Positions 45,285 through 54,623 of a stretch of 64,000 nt of DNA are shown piece after piece (position 1 is the first letter of the stretch; each line of letters starts with the position of its first letter). The position numbers and the translations under genes were made by a program. The stretch spans positions 19,985-83,984 of the forward strand of contig AUXH01000012.1 of assembly GCA_000482145.1 (NCBI GenBank), read 5' to 3'. This DNA is from Strigomonas culicis (lineage: Eukaryota; Euglenozoa; Kinetoplastea; Trypanosomatida; Trypanosomatidae). Under the pieces are notes generated by a model that ran no database searches, was not told where the DNA came from, and was given only the letters and a program-made list of their open reading frames with translations.

Positions 45285-47321
45285 ATGCCTGATCAAAACA
45301 ACGACAAGAAGATGAAAGAGGACAAGCCCCCGGTGAAGGTGACCCCTTTGCCGATGAAGCCGATAACAGTGTTGGCTGTCATTCTACTCACGGATAGCAT
45401 CTGCACAACAATGCTCGTCCCCTTCGTGGTCTTCTTTGTGGTCCACCTCCTGGGGATCGCGAAGGAAGACGCTGGCTACGTCAGCGGCTTCTTGATCGGC
45501 CTGTACATGCTGGGCCAGGTCATCAGTAGCAAGTTCTGGGGCACCATTAGCGACACGTACGGTCGCAAGTTCGCCCTCATCAGCGGTAGTGTTGGTGCGG
45601 CGCTGTGCGTGACCCTTTTCGGTCTCTCCTCGAGCTTCTACATTGTGTGCGTGTGGCGCTTCCTCCACGGTCTCTTCGGCGGCATGGCCCCCGTCGCGAA
45701 GACGGTCATTGTCGATCTGACCGACGCCACCAATCAGTCCAAAGGGTTTGCGATTGTCAGCATGACCTGGGGCGTCGGCACGCTGATCGGGCCTACCATT
45801 GGTGGCTTCCTCTACGATCCCGTGAACAAGCCCGGCCTCAGTTTCCTCCATCTAAAAGAAGACGGTTTCTTGGCGCGCTATCCGGCTTTCCTGCCCACCA
45901 TTGTCGTCTCCGCGTACTGCGTCTTCTCCTCCATCTTCACGATCCTCCAGCTGCCGGAGACCAACAAGAAGGCGATCCCCATCGCAAACTTCTTTCGGCC
46001 AAGTATGCGCGCGCGCCTTCTGCCGCTGCTCAATCTGATCCAGCCAGCGCTGCCAAACGGGTCGCATCTGAAACCGATCGCCGAGGACGTCGTCGTCGTC
46101 GCGGACTCTACGATGGAGGATCCTCATGAGCAGGGCGGCGGCGACGCCACGGCACTGGAACGTGCACCGGCGGTGGAGGCCGACAGGCCCAAGATGCTCG
46201 GCTACAAGCAACTGTACGCGCAGCCACGCCCCCGACAAGTGATGAACATTTCCATGATCATCTCCGTCCCCGATATGCTCTACGCGGAGGTCATGCCCTT
46301 GTGGGCTGCCGTCAGCTACAGCAGCGGGGGCATTAATCTCACGGACACTAAAATTGCCACTATTGTACTCCTGAACTGCTTCCCTTCGGTGTGCGCTAAC
46401 TTGGCTTTTGCGAAAGTCCTGCGAAGCGCAGGGAAGGTATCGCGCTTCTGGATTGTGTGTCAGCTGCTCTATGGCGTGACCACCTTCATGATTGCCTTTG
46501 CCTGCTACACGGGCACGTCGGTCGCGTACTGGTACACCCTCCTCTTCAGTATGATACGAAAAGTGGTAGAGGCGTGGACCTTTGCCATTATGATGATTGC
46601 CGTTGCTGATGTGGCAGAGGTCGGTCAGGTCGGCTCCATGTACGCGGTCCAGCAAGGTCTGTGCTGCGTGGTGCGCTGTATCGTTCCCTTCATCGGATCA
46701 ATCATCTTTGCGTGGTCCATTCACGGCAGCCACATGTTCCCATTTAACCACTTCCTCTGCTTCACGATCTGCCTCGTGTCGCTCCTCATCTCCGCCTACC
46801 TGACGCTCTCGTTCCACTTGAACTGCGACAAGAGCAGCGACGTCGACAGTGAATTTGGCGGTGATGTGCACAACTCCGCGCACCACTCCGTGCAGACAGT
46901 GCGGTCCTTCCTGGATGTCCACGACGGCAAGCTCTCGGAGGAGGAGCCGCGTCGCTTTATGCTGAACAACTCCTTCGACTCGCTCGCCCGTGCCTTTGCC
47001 ACCAATATTGTCCCGGGCCTGCTGCAGCCGACCATCCTGCCGACCGTGCTGGGGTCCACCGGGCCCACCTACAACCACGCGAGGCTGTCCGCCAACTCCA
47101 GGGGTGTCTCTTCCGGTGATGACTCGGACGTGGATGAGGAGTTGCGTCGCCGTGGGAAACACGGGTTCCTGGGGGAAGACGTGGAGGAAGAATACCGGGT
47201 CGATAATCAAGGCATGTCTGAGCTGGAGCGGAAATATGAGGCCGAGGTCCAGCGACATGGTGAAGACGACCGAAAAGAGGATGAGGAGGTGGAGGAGCTG
47301 CCATCCGAATCTGTCAAATAA
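45285..47321 (+). CDS. MFS transporter, array member 5
   Basis: 678 residues. Same family: SGFLIGLYMLGQVISSKFWG, motif A as GTISDTYGRK, HGLFGGMAPVAKTVIVDLTD. The loop between the halves is short (about 226-306) and ends in the shared LGYKQLY turn, as in members 1-3. The ~165-residue C-terminal tail is long, acidic and disordered, with a DDSDVDEELRRRGK stretch and an acidic end. ATG 45285 is the first one in frame; the three codons upstream start with TTG. Like member 4, its bulk has moved from the central loop to the tail, which may reflect different regulatory binding. Confidence 0.85.
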   Translation: MPDQNNDKKMKEDKPPVKVTPLPMKPITVLAVILLTDSICTTMLVPFVVFFVVHLLGIAKEDAGYVSGFLIGLYMLGQVISSKFWGTISDTYGRKFALISGSVGAALCVTLFGLSSSFYIVCVWRFLHGLFGGMAPVAKTVIVDLTDATNQSKGFAIVSMTWGVGTLIGPTIGGFLYDPVNKPGLSFLHLKEDGFLARYPAFLPTIVVSAYCVFSSIFTILQLPETNKKAIPIANFFRPSMRARLLPLLNLIQPALPNGSHLKPIAEDVVVVADSTMEDPHEQGGGDATALERAPAVEADRPKMLGYKQLYAQPRPRQVMNISMIISVPDMLYAEVMPLWAAVSYSSGGINLTDTKIATIVLLNCFPSVCANLAFAKVLRSAGKVSRFWIVCQLLYGVTTFMIAFACYTGTSVAYWYTLLFSMIRKVVEAWTFAIMMIAVADVAEVGQVGSMYAVQQGLCCVVRCIVPFIGSIIFAWSIHGSHMFPFNHFLCFTICLVSLLISAYLTLSFHLNCDKSSDVDSEFGGDVHNSAHHSVQTVRSFLDVHDGKLSEEEPRRFMLNNSFDSLARAFATNIVPGLLQPTILPTVLGSTGPTYNHARLSANSRGVSSGDDSDVDEELRRRGKHGFLGEDVEEEYRVDNQGMSELERKYEAEVQRHGEDDRKEDEEVEELPSESVK

Positions 47322-47897
47322 TACGGTACTTTTGACTTTTTTTTCTTTTTATTTTGGTATATACTCAATCTGATGCTGGTAACATGCAGACACTATTCAA
47401 AAAATAGTTCCTTTTTTTAGTTGTTGTCACTTTTTGTTTTCTTTGTTACAGCACCTTCACTATACTAATACTTTTTGTGCGGAAAAAAAACATGTAAGTG
47501 AATATATGAGCGTATGCAAGCCCAAGAGGAATCTACGTTTTATCCCTGTTCATTTTCTTGTCAAGATTCAAAAGAGTTAATAGTAGCGTTAATATGCTGA
47601 CCGTTATCCTAACTGTGTGTGTGAAGGTTGCTCCTTCTTCTTTCTGTTTTCATTTACCGTTTTTTCTATTTTTTTTTTTGCTGAAACGTTTAGCGTTGCT
47701 TTGTGGAATAGAACTCTTCATTTTGTCCTTGTTGTTTTCACACTCTCATCATTTTGGGGCATTCATGTGTGCGTTATAGAAGACCTCTCTCTCATTGCTT
47801 CCCCTTCCCCTCTCATTCTCTGTTAGTAGTAATTTGTTTTGTTACCGGTTCAGGTTTAGACTGTAGAAAAGGAAACTCGTTTCTACTAATACTAAGC
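47322..47897. other. Intergenic spacer
   Basis: No gene. T-rich throughout (T runs about 47338-47343 and 47670-47679) with a CT/CCTT-rich stretch at 47783-47822, likely part of the acceptor tract for the IQ-motif gene. Confidence 0.5.
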
Positions 47898-50800
47898 ATG
47901 GCGCTTCCTTACCATGAGTATTATAACAAACGCGTGGTCGCGTCTGGAGAGCCCTATAACTGCGAGGTACTTTCTTTCTGGACGAAAACTTTCAACCACT
48001 TATCACTGGTGCGATTGAAAGCTGCCTGCAGGAGAGACCTGTGGAGCCGATCCGTTTTGTAGCCGAGAAGATACGTGAGCTGCACAATCACAGCGGCAAC
48101 GAAAAGCCCCAGAAGACGACGGCGGTGAACGGAGCTAACAGCAGCGCACCGATGAAGAACTACGAGCTCATCTTTCCCGGTGGCATTGTAGCGGATGTCA
48201 AACCCTTGACCAGCTTCGCACGCCCAGAGAAGAAGCTGTCCAGACTTCCTGTAGTGGAGCTAGTCGCCCCCACTTCCTACGACATTGACACCGCCCTGCG
48301 TCATATGGAGGCCGACGCGAAGTCCGACGCCCGTGGGAACGTGCCACCGACTTTCATCGTTGTGGAGCCACCAAGCTATCCAACAGAGCTAGTGTTCTTG
48401 AAGGGTATCCCGTACCTCCACAATCTGTCGGAGAGGCTCCAGTTTCAGAAGCGCCGTGGCAACGCGGCGGCGCCTCTGCCGTCGGAGGGCCAAAGCTACA
48501 CGGAGAAGTCGCTCGACCTGCTGCGCGAGTCTCTGGGCGACCACGTGCAGGACTTAGACGCCACCATGAGGGAGTTTCTGGCCTCCCCCACCGAGTCGCC
48601 ACACCGCCATCTCGTGCTGCTCCCGCCTTTGCAGAAGAACTACATAGAGTCGTTTGACCTGCTGGACAGCACCTTTCGCGACGCCATGCGGCCGTACCTC
48701 ACAAGCCCCACCGCGCAGCAGACGGACTCCCTCGATGCTGCCGACCTGTCCTACTCGGAGCCGCCGTCCGTTCTGTTTATTTCTTTCAACAAGGAGAGGC
48801 ACTCACTCACCTACACGCGGATTCTGACGACGTTCTACCCCTACTTCGAGCGTGCTCAGTTCCGCAAGATGCTGCAGCTCAGCAAGGAGAACGTGGCCCG
48901 CATCAAGACGTACAACCTTACCTACTACCTCGAGTACTGGAAGGAGGTGCACGCGCGTCGGGAGGCGCGGGATGACGCCCGCGGTGTGCGCCATGGCCTC
49001 GGGCGGCGCAAGGGGGCGAAGAAAGCGGAGGATCCAGGTAACGGCACGTCTACGGAGTTGACCACGATGAAGTCCGCTGAGCGTCTGCCGTTGCTCTCCA
49101 TGATGGCAGATCAAGCAAAGACCGCCAACGGGCAGTCGAAGGCAAAAAAGGAAGCCGCCAGTCGACGCGACGTCCGCCGGCAGCAGGAGGACACCGCCTT
49201 CTTGGAGATACTCCGTGTGATCCGTGAGAAGGCGGCCGTGATGATACAGGCCTGCTACCGCGGCTATGTGGCGCGCAAGACGGCCCCGACGGCGAGCGAC
49301 GTGTTCCCCGAGGCGGCACTGCTCCCGCTGGCACCCCTGTCCCTTGCCGTGCCGGCGCTGGTGCGCAAGTGCATGGATGTGCTGAGCAGCACGCACGGGG
49401 AGGTGTTTGGCAACTACCCCTCGTCGGCGATGGCCCACCCGAAGCGTGTGGTCGTGTTCCACCCGAGACGCTTTGCGATCCCCTCGGCCAGCGAGGACGA
49501 CGTGGAGAGCGAGGGCGAGGACTGGCAGGAAGAGGAGATCCTCGTGCCCGCCGCGTCCTGCATGGCACCCAAGCCGCACTTCAACCCGCTGCGGCGCCTG
49601 CTGGAGTACCACCGCGTGACCGGGTGTGCCGTGCTCGACGATGCCATTCGCATCCAGCGGCAGTGCGGCGGCATGTCGCTGCTGCAGCGCCACGCCTACG
49701 AGCTCCTCAAGTCCACGGTGCTCAATCTGCTGTACGTGGCGTATACGGAGCTGCATCACCGCAGTGCGCTGTCGTCGGGCAGCAAGTCCTTCTCCTCGTT
49801 TGTGTGGAATCAACACAACGCGATCGTCGGCTGGCTGAATCAGCCGCACTTTGTCTCCAAGAGCATCCTCAGCCTCCAAATGCGTGGTGAGGTGGTGGCC
49901 AATGCCACGGTCGACTACAACCGACAGCTCACGTACCCCCTCGCCGTGTACGACGATATGGTGTTCCGCTACGAGTGCTTGCTCGTCCCGCTCTCGGTGA
50001 CGGCGGAGGCCGCGGCGTTGCACCGGGAGCCCGTGTTTAGGCGCGTGTGCCCCTACGTGTACACGACCTCCTCCGTCCACACGGTGCTGGACTGGGTGCG
50101 CTTGATCCACGACATTCTGGACGACCACGCCTGCCTCTCCTCTTCTTCAACGGAGGCGGTGCTACAGCCGGGGTCGATGATGATGAGCTGGTGGACCTTG
50201 TGTCCGTTCCCCCTCGTCTTCATCGCCGACACCCCTTACGCCCTTATCCCCCGCAAGAACTATCAGCAGGTTCAGGGGCGCGCCTCCTTCGATGAGCTCG
50301 TCGTCCGTGACCTGCCGACGCTCTGTGCGGGCGCGCAGTCCGTCGATGAGCTGGTGCGTCTGCTTGCGCAGGCCGACGCGTCGCAGGAGTCGCAAGCGCC
50401 GCAAGACGTCGTCCGGCAGTCGTCCCTCAGTTCACACGTGATCGATGGCATTCAGCAAAAGCGTGAGAGCACTGCTGAAGCGAGTACTACAGCGGCGAGC
50501 CCATCCGACCCACACCCGGTCAGTGACTTTTTGCGACGACGCAGCGGCGTTGATCTGCTGGAGGAGGACGACTACTTGAAGAAGATGGTGACCGTAGAGT
50601 TTCTGCAGCACGAGTGTGTGCCGTGTTTCGTGCCGTGCGCCGGGGAGGACTACGTTCCCGCAACGAACTTTTTTGATGGCACCGGGACCTACACGAAGGT
50701 AGCCGACTGCAAATACCTCGCCGCCCATGACATCATGAAGCAGAGTCTGCTGCAGCCGGCCAGCACCACGCTGGAGAACTCCTTCCCCACGCCCACCTCG

Positions 50801-51898
50801 GTGCGCACCAAGTCGCTCCGTCCGTCGGCGGACTTGACGCACAACCCGTCGATGGAAGCGCTGACGCCAAGCCGCTCGAGGCGGCGCCGCTCGGAGCAGC
50901 GCGACGGGTGGCAGAACGTCATTGAGCGCGCCGCGTCCCTTGTCAGCAGCACCGCAAACTCCCCCATGTACTCGTCGTACATCTCACCGATGAGTCGCCG
51001 GAACGCCCCCAACAGCCCTTCGTCCACCAGCAAGTGCCAGCCGCACGCGGCGCCGATCAGCCAGTGGGTGCGGACCTGGAAGGAGATTGGGGACCTGCTT
51101 GTGAAGGAGGTGGCGGACAAGACGGCGCTGCAGCTGTTTCGGCCGTGGCTGATGGTCTCAGGCGACGTGGACCACTTGCACCGCTTCGACCTTTTCGTCG
51201 AGGAGACGCTCAAGCAGGTTCGGCGGCAGCAGCTCGTCGTGCTCGCGGCTGATCAGCCGCAGCTGCGGCTGTACACCGTCGCCGCCGCGCTGCTCTCCAA
51301 GGGCTTGGACCGCTCCAGCGGGGACGTGGTCAGCACGCTGCCGGGGCTGCTCCCCCAGCGCACGGCAGCGGCGAAGAACACGACGGGCGTGTTCAGCGTC
51401 CTGCGCGGCCACGGGCCGCGCGTGCAATTCCTGCAAGCGTTTTACACGATAGTGGAGGAGGTGCACAGCGGTGTGGGTGTCAGTGTCGCGGAGTGTGTGG
51501 AGGAGGTGCACGCCGTCATGAGCACCGTGTGCGGCACCCATGTGCTAGACGAGCTGGACGGCCTCTTGGAGAGGGCGGAGGAGGAGCCCGATGCCACGCT
51601 CTGCCGCCGGCACATCCTCGCAGCCGTCCAGCTCACCGAGCAGTACTGCTGGCTCGTACTGCTGCAGGCCCTCATCGCGCAACCGTTTGCCAAGGAGGCG
51701 CTGAACCGCCGTCATAGCGTGCCCCTCAACTCCTTTGTCAGTTTCGTGGAGAATACAGGAAATGTAGTGGAGTGGCTTCAGACCGTGGATCCGTGGGCAG
51801 GCGCACGGCACAACAGTCCAGACGAGGGTCATCTACGCTATTCCAACGGACTGCGTCGATGGGACTGTGACGATTATATTTGCTTTGGCGTCATCTAG
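47898..51898 (+). CDS. Large IQ-motif protein, 5' end probably frame-shifted
   Basis: The long open frame gives about 1285 residues from a non-ATG codon at 48041; its first in-frame ATG is 48152. Upstream, the same frame is open from 47960 and reads DENFQPLITGAIESC then LQERPVEPIRFVAEKI, which resembles a Dpy-30/RIIa-like dimerisation helix pair. A different frame starting at ATG 47898 reads MALPYHEYYNKRVVASGEP. Together these look like one gene with a one-base frame change near 47970-47978, inside a CTTTCTTTC stretch. An IQ calmodulin-binding motif lies near main-frame residues 395-412 (EKAAVMIQACYRGYVARK). The rest is mixed helical and Ser-rich with no enzyme motif. Dpy-30-like plus IQ is common among flagellar and radial-spoke proteins, so a flagellar scaffold is an inference. 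Confidence 0.7.
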
Positions 51899-52328
51899 GG
51901 TAGCATCATCACCACCATGCACACCGCCGCGATGCACTGTGGAAGTACCAAACCACACACGCACGCATACATGGACGCAGGCGGAAAAGGAACAAGTGGA
52001 GAGGAGGCGTACCCTCCTACGTGATCATGTACATAAAGTGACTACATATCTACACCATGTAATATAATTTGTATGAATTTGTTCAATAGAGATTGTGTTA
52101 AAACGACAAAAACATCTGCATAAAAGCAAAACAGTGAAACACTAGCACGGGGGTAGGATTCTCTCCTCCTTTCCTTACATTTTATTTACTCGCTTGGTGC
52201 GTAGTAGATGAATCGTGTACTCAATCGATATTGATATCTACTCTCCCACCGTTTCTCTCACATTTATATTTACATTTCTTTTTTGTTGCTGTTGTTGTTC
52301 CTTTATTTGGTTTGTTTTGTAGCAGAAC
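51899..52328. other. Intergenic spacer
   Basis: No gene; AT-rich with a pyrimidine stretch at about 52162-52190 and a T/C- and GTT-rich tract at 52270-52318 ending in GTAG (AG 52321-52322), a probable acceptor only 7 nt before ATG 52329. Confidence 0.5.
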
Positions 52329-54308
52329 ATGTTTAGGTTCTCCTTCTTTTGCAGATGTAGAGCGCCGTCCCTCACCGCTGACACGGCGACGCATCAACTG
52401 ACCACGAAGGGCGTGAGGCGACCGCGCGAGGCCATAGTGAAGCAGCGGCAGGAGCGCCTGCGCCGGCAGCGACAAGACCGAGGCCGCCTGATATTCAGCA
52501 AGGAAGAGGCCATCGCCGAGGCGCTGGAGAACACCACGAATGCGAGGGATGTGCTGATTGCACAGTTGGCGGATCAAATCTTTAGCAAAGGTCACAAGCA
52601 CGTTGCGACGGCCACCAACATCAGCTTTGTACCCGAAGGGAACCCCGCGATGCCGCTTGTGGCACTTGCGGGTCGGGGCGTGGTGGGCAAGACGTCGCTG
52701 CTCCGGTCGCTCTTTCGCTCGCCGACTGAGGTGAGCCGCTCGAATCGTGTCCTCCGCCGCGACGCGATGAACTACTTTAACGTGGGCGATGTGTTCAACA
52801 TTGTGGACCTGCCTGGCTTCGGGGGGACCTCCCTGCCGTGGTCGACACTGCTGCAGCACGCGGTGCTCGTGCGCAACTTTGCGCGGGTGCAGCCGTCGCT
52901 GAAGATGATTTACTATTGCATGGACGTGCACTACAAGCACGGCGTGTACGTGCAAGACATCGACATGCTGCGCTTTCTCAGCCAGGAGGTGCCCAACTTC
53001 ACCATTGTGATCACAAAGGCGGAGCAGATCAACGAGCAGAGTCGTTCACAGAATTTCTTTCGCATGGAGGACATCCGCAAGGAGCTCATGTTCAACGATA
53101 TCCAGCATCCGGTGCTCATCACGAGTGCCTATCGCATGGGCGGGATTGACACCCTTCGGTTCGACATGGTGATGAACGCGCTGCACGCCCTGCCGACAGA
53201 GCACCTGACGTACACGGAGGCAAAGCGGCTGTCGCAGCGGCTGTTTTCCCAGGCGGAGCTGGGCACCGTGCGGCCTCTGCTGATTCCGCCGACGCAGTTG
53301 GACGATGAGGTGGCGGCGTGGAACAGGGAGGTGCGGGAGGCATACCGCGAGTTTGAAGAGGCAGAGGAGCCGGCGTCCAGTGAGGCGCTAGCCACGGGGC
53401 CCGGCGAGAGTCAGGGGAACGGCGCCGCTTCCACCTCTGCCGCGGATGAGGAAACGAAGAAGGGGGAGACGTCGAGTGTTGTTGGTGCAAAGGAGGAAGA
53501 GTTTGCCGTCGACGCCGCGTCTGTGGCGGAGGAAGCTGAGGCGCTCAACCGCGCACTAACCGTGGTGGACCCGGAGATGGAAACGGCACTGAAGACCTTT
53601 GGCAACAACGTGGAACTGCAGGAGGCGTACCGACAGGTCGTGAAGACGACACGTAACAAGGGACTGATGCAGTACGTAAAGGAAACGAGTCCGTGGCGGA
53701 ACCCCCTTCTCTGGCCCTCCAATGTGGTGCCGACCAAACATCCCAAGGCGAACATCATGCGCTGCCCGGAGGACCCGAACAACCCGTACTTGACACAGGC
53801 CCACTTTGTCGCCCCGCGAGCGGACTTTTACTTTCGCAGGCCAAACGTTGGGTTTCGGCGCGCCGCGAACAAGGGCCGCTACGAGGCGGACAAGGTGCTC
53901 TCCATGCTCATGAAGCCCTACACGATCCCGTACTTCCCTGACATTGTGGACACCAACATGAATCCGCTCCCATGGACCTTCTTAGGCAGCCGCGAGGCCT
54001 TCTACGAGAAGAGCGGAGGCCGTCTGTTGGGTGTCCGCCTCACCCAGCAGGCGACGGAGGGGGCGATCAATCCGCTTGTAGACAACCCCGCCCCGCAGAT
54101 CCCCGAGCTGACCCAGGAGCTGCGTCTTCTGGAGACGGAGCGCTACGGGAGTCCGATTGCGATGCTCAGGCCTCCAGGGATGGAGGACGAAGAAGAAGAG
54201 GCTACCTTGGTAGTTCCAGGCAGTGATGGTACAGCCGCATCGCCTCTTCTTCCCACCTCTTCCGTTGTAAGCAACCCGGATGAACAAGATACAGTGCCAC
54301 GTCACTAA
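52329..54308 (+). CDS. EngB-like GTPase, mitochondrial (probable mitoribosome assembly)
   Basis: 659 residues. The short basic N-terminus (MFRFSFFCRCRAPSL) suits mitochondrial import. A GTPase domain lies at about 105-300. The P-loop is GRGVVGKTS (115-123), G3 is DLPGFGG (160-166) and the G4 motif is TKAE (229-232, usually TKxD). This pattern, with an N-terminal helix KLADQIFSKGHKHV before the strand, matches the YihA/EngB branch. EngB proteins bind the large ribosomal subunit late in assembly; mitochondrial homologues occur in trypanosome mtLSU assembly intermediates. The ~350-residue C-terminal extension is specific to this protein: an acidic linker (about 340-400) and then a conserved-looking region (LMQYVKETSPWRNPLLWPS, FYFRRPNVGFRRAANKGR). 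The Asp-to-Glu change in G4 is unusual and may lower nucleotide specificity. Confidence 0.82.
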   Translation: MFRFSFFCRCRAPSLTADTATHQLTTKGVRRPREAIVKQRQERLRRQRQDRGRLIFSKEEAIAEALENTTNARDVLIAQLADQIFSKGHKHVATATNISFVPEGNPAMPLVALAGRGVVGKTSLLRSLFRSPTEVSRSNRVLRRDAMNYFNVGDVFNIVDLPGFGGTSLPWSTLLQHAVLVRNFARVQPSLKMIYYCMDVHYKHGVYVQDIDMLRFLSQEVPNFTIVITKAEQINEQSRSQNFFRMEDIRKELMFNDIQHPVLITSAYRMGGIDTLRFDMVMNALHALPTEHLTYTEAKRLSQRLFSQAELGTVRPLLIPPTQLDDEVAAWNREVREAYREFEEAEEPASSEALATGPGESQGNGAASTSAADEETKKGETSSVVGAKEEEFAVDAASVAEEAEALNRALTVVDPEMETALKTFGNNVELQEAYRQVVKTTRNKGLMQYVKETSPWRNPLLWPSNVVPTKHPKANIMRCPEDPNNPYLTQAHFVAPRADFYFRRPNVGFRRAANKGRYEADKVLSMLMKPYTIPYFPDIVDTNMNPLPWTFLGSREAFYEKSGGRLLGVRLTQQATEGAINPLVDNPAPQIPELTQELRLLETERYGSPIAMLRPPGMEDEEEEATLVVPGSDGTAASPLLPTSSVVSNPDEQDTVPRH

Positions 54309-54623
54309 CTCCTACATCGTGCCACTTGTTCGCTTTGTTTGCTTGGGTGCCTTGTATATTTTCTCTTTTTGCATAATAATATTTACATACACACATACTA
54401 ATAAGACTACTCCCGCGAGAAGTGTAGCGATGGGATCACATACGCACAGCATTGGATCTTGGAACGCACACGTAGTACACCGTGAATAATCATTCAGTTC
54501 TCTCGGATATAGTTCTCTGTATTTTCCCTCCTCTCTCTCTTTTCATTCCCATTTGGTGTCGTCAGAACTGCTTTTTAGCGTGATTCTCTTAATTAATAAT
54601 ACGAAATTTGTGTTGTGTCAACA
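54309..54623. other. Intergenic spacer
   Basis: No gene. T/C-rich stretch at 54526-54545 (CCTCCTCTCTCTCT) followed by AGs, likely acceptor region for the galactokinase-like gene. Confidence 0.5.
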
